Origin: Lachnospiraceae bacterium
GTDB taxonomy: Bacteria; Bacillota_A; Clostridia; Lachnospirales; Lachnospiraceae
Assembly: GCA_017652545.1 (NCBI GenBank)
Contig: JAGCAV010000449.1
Span: 1 to 7,468, forward strand
DNA length: 7,468 bases
Reading direction: 5' to 3'
Of this stretch, positions 6,628-7,468 are shown in pieces. Numbering within the stretch: the first letter of the stretch is position 1; each line of letters begins with the position of its first letter. The notes under the pieces were generated by a model. That model saw only the letters and a program-made list of their open reading frames with translations, did not search any database and was not told the DNA's origin. Made by a program: the position numbers and the translations under genes.

Positions 6628-6657
6628 TGGACAAACTTCTTTTTTCTGTGCTATGAT
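6628..6657 (+). promoter_or_regulatory. Promoter of tcdA
   Basis: TGGACA (6628-6633) and TATGAT (6652-6657) are spaced by 18 bp, each differing from the consensus hexamer at one position. The start would lie near 6664, about 29 nt before the ATG. It follows the terminator directly, so tcdA is transcribed separately. Confidence 0.6.
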
Positions 6658-6692
6658 GTTCTGGAAAGATACCGGGAAAGGACTCATAAGGA

Positions 6693-7466
6693 ATGGATCA
6701 GTTTGGCAGAACACAGCTCCTGCTGGGGAAGGAGGCGATGGAGAGGATCGCTTCTTCTCATGCTGCCGTGTTCGGACTCGGCGGCGTTGGCGGTTATGTA
6801 TGTGAGGCACTGGCGCGAAGCGGTGTCGGGACATTTACCCTGGTAGACAGTGACCGGATAGACATAAGCAACCTGAACCGGCAGATCATAGCGACCCTGG
6901 ACACAGTGGGGATGTATAAGACCGAGGTGATGAAGCAGCGGATGCAGCGGATCAATCCCAAAGCCGCTGTTCATACGCGAAACTGCTTCTTCCTTCCGGA
7001 GAATGCAGACGAATTCGATTTTTCGGAGTACGATTATGTCGTGGATGCGGTCGATACGGTCACAGCCAAGATCGAGCTGATCCTGCGGTGCCGGAGCGCC
7101 GGTGTGCCGATCATCAGTTCAATGGGAACCGGGAACAAGCTGGATCCCGGAAGACTGAAGGTGGCGGACATTTACGAAACACAGATCTGCCCGCTGGCCA
7201 GGGTCATGCGAAGGGAACTGAAAAAAAGAGGTGTTGAGCGGCTGACCGTTGTTTACTCGGATGAGCCGCCGATCCGCCCGATCCTTCCGGAAGGAGATGG
7301 ACCCGGAGCGGAAGATATGGCACAGGGACCGGCTGACAGCGTCAGTTCGGAGCAGGAAGCATCAGGATCACGGCGGCGGAGCATTCCCGGAAGCACAGCG
7401 TTTGTTCCGGCAGCAGCAGGCCTGATGATCGCGGCCCGGATCATCTCAGATCTGGCCGGGAGATAA
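6693..7466 (+). CDS. tcdA: TcdA-type tRNA threonylcarbamoyladenosine dehydratase (ThiF/E1-like)
   Basis: TcdA uses ATP to cyclise t6A at position 37 of ANN-decoding tRNAs to the ct6A hydantoin form, in the cytoplasm. The 257-residue protein has the E1-like nucleotide-binding loop GLGGVGG (residues 28-34), the ribose-binding acid Asp52 in LVDSD, NLNRQ (60-64), Lys76 in MYKTEV, and the conserved Asp121 in DAVDT. MGTGNKLDP, CPLARVMRRELKKRG and the tail IPGSTAFVP are typical of the clostridial branch. AAAGGA (6677-6682) supports the ATG with 10-nt spacing. Residues 199-228 form a Gly/Ser/Glu-rich, probably disordered linker, where as I recall many relatives carry a short Cys-containing loop. The gene is intact and unrelated in function to the transporter. 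Confidence 0.92.
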   Translation: MDQFGRTQLLLGKEAMERIASSHAAVFGLGGVGGYVCEALARSGVGTFTLVDSDRIDISNLNRQIIATLDTVGMYKTEVMKQRMQRINPKAAVHTRNCFFLPENADEFDFSEYDYVVDAVDTVTAKIELILRCRSAGVPIISSMGTGNKLDPGRLKVADIYETQICPLARVMRRELKKRGVERLTVVYSDEPPIRPILPEGDGPGAEDMAQGPADSVSSEQEASGSRRRSIPGSTAFVPAAAGLMIAARIISDLAGR

Positions 7467-7468
7467 GA

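Noticed and set aside
5515..6834. 439-codon minus-strand open frame opposite the LacI-family gene and the tcdA start
   Set aside because: It crosses a terminator and a promoter, overlaps two convincing genes, and encodes no recognisable family.
1..7468. CRISPR array, insertion sequence, phage or defence genes
   Set aside because: No repeat-spacer pattern, transposase, terminal inverted repeats or defence-type domains are visible on either strand.

Overview
The window looks like a chromosomal segment of a Gram-positive anaerobe of the class Clostridia, probably a plant-fibre-degrading gut or rumen member near Lachnospiraceae or Oscillospiraceae. This rests on strong AGGAGG-type ribosome binding sites, a moderately GC-rich coding strand with AT-rich intergenic DNA, a glycoside phosphorylase resembling clostridial cellobiose phosphorylases, and a sugar ABC cassette without its own ATPase. 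Taxonomy is inferred from remembered family features, not from a search.

Layout. Positions 1-1543 (minus strand) hold the N-terminal ~60% of a GH94 cellobiose-phosphorylase-type gene that runs off the left edge. It is interrupted by two in-frame TAA codons (361..359 and 67..65), with family-like sequence continuing in the same frame after each. Positions 1544-2172 form an AT-rich divergent control region: one promoter for GH94 (minus), one for the transporter (plus), a GAAAACGATT operator-like element just downstream of each -10 box, and several further CGAAA(A)C/G(T)TTTCG inverted repeats. On the plus strand follow a family-1 solute-binding protein (2173-3480), a strong intercistronic hairpin (3537-3569), two MalF/MalG-type permeases (3646-4557 and 4571-5425), a LacI-family regulator (5542-6555) and a rho-independent terminator (about 6585-6621). 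A separate unit then begins with its own promoter and encodes TcdA, the tRNA t6A dehydratase (6693-7466).

Working model (inference). The binding protein and permeases import a beta-glucoside such as cellobiose or a cellodextrin, energised by an MsiK-like ATPase encoded elsewhere. The cytoplasmic GH94 enzyme would split it with phosphate to glucose 1-phosphate. The LacI-family protein would control both divergent promoters through the repeated operators. The two nonsense codons suggest the phosphorylase is broken in this sequence, or that the sequence contains errors, while transporter and regulator look intact. TcdA appears to be an unrelated housekeeping neighbour.

I see no mobile element, CRISPR array, rRNA or tRNA. 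The least ordinary features are the doubly interrupted GH94 gene, the layered operator architecture, the absence of a lipobox in the binding protein, and an unusual linker in TcdA.
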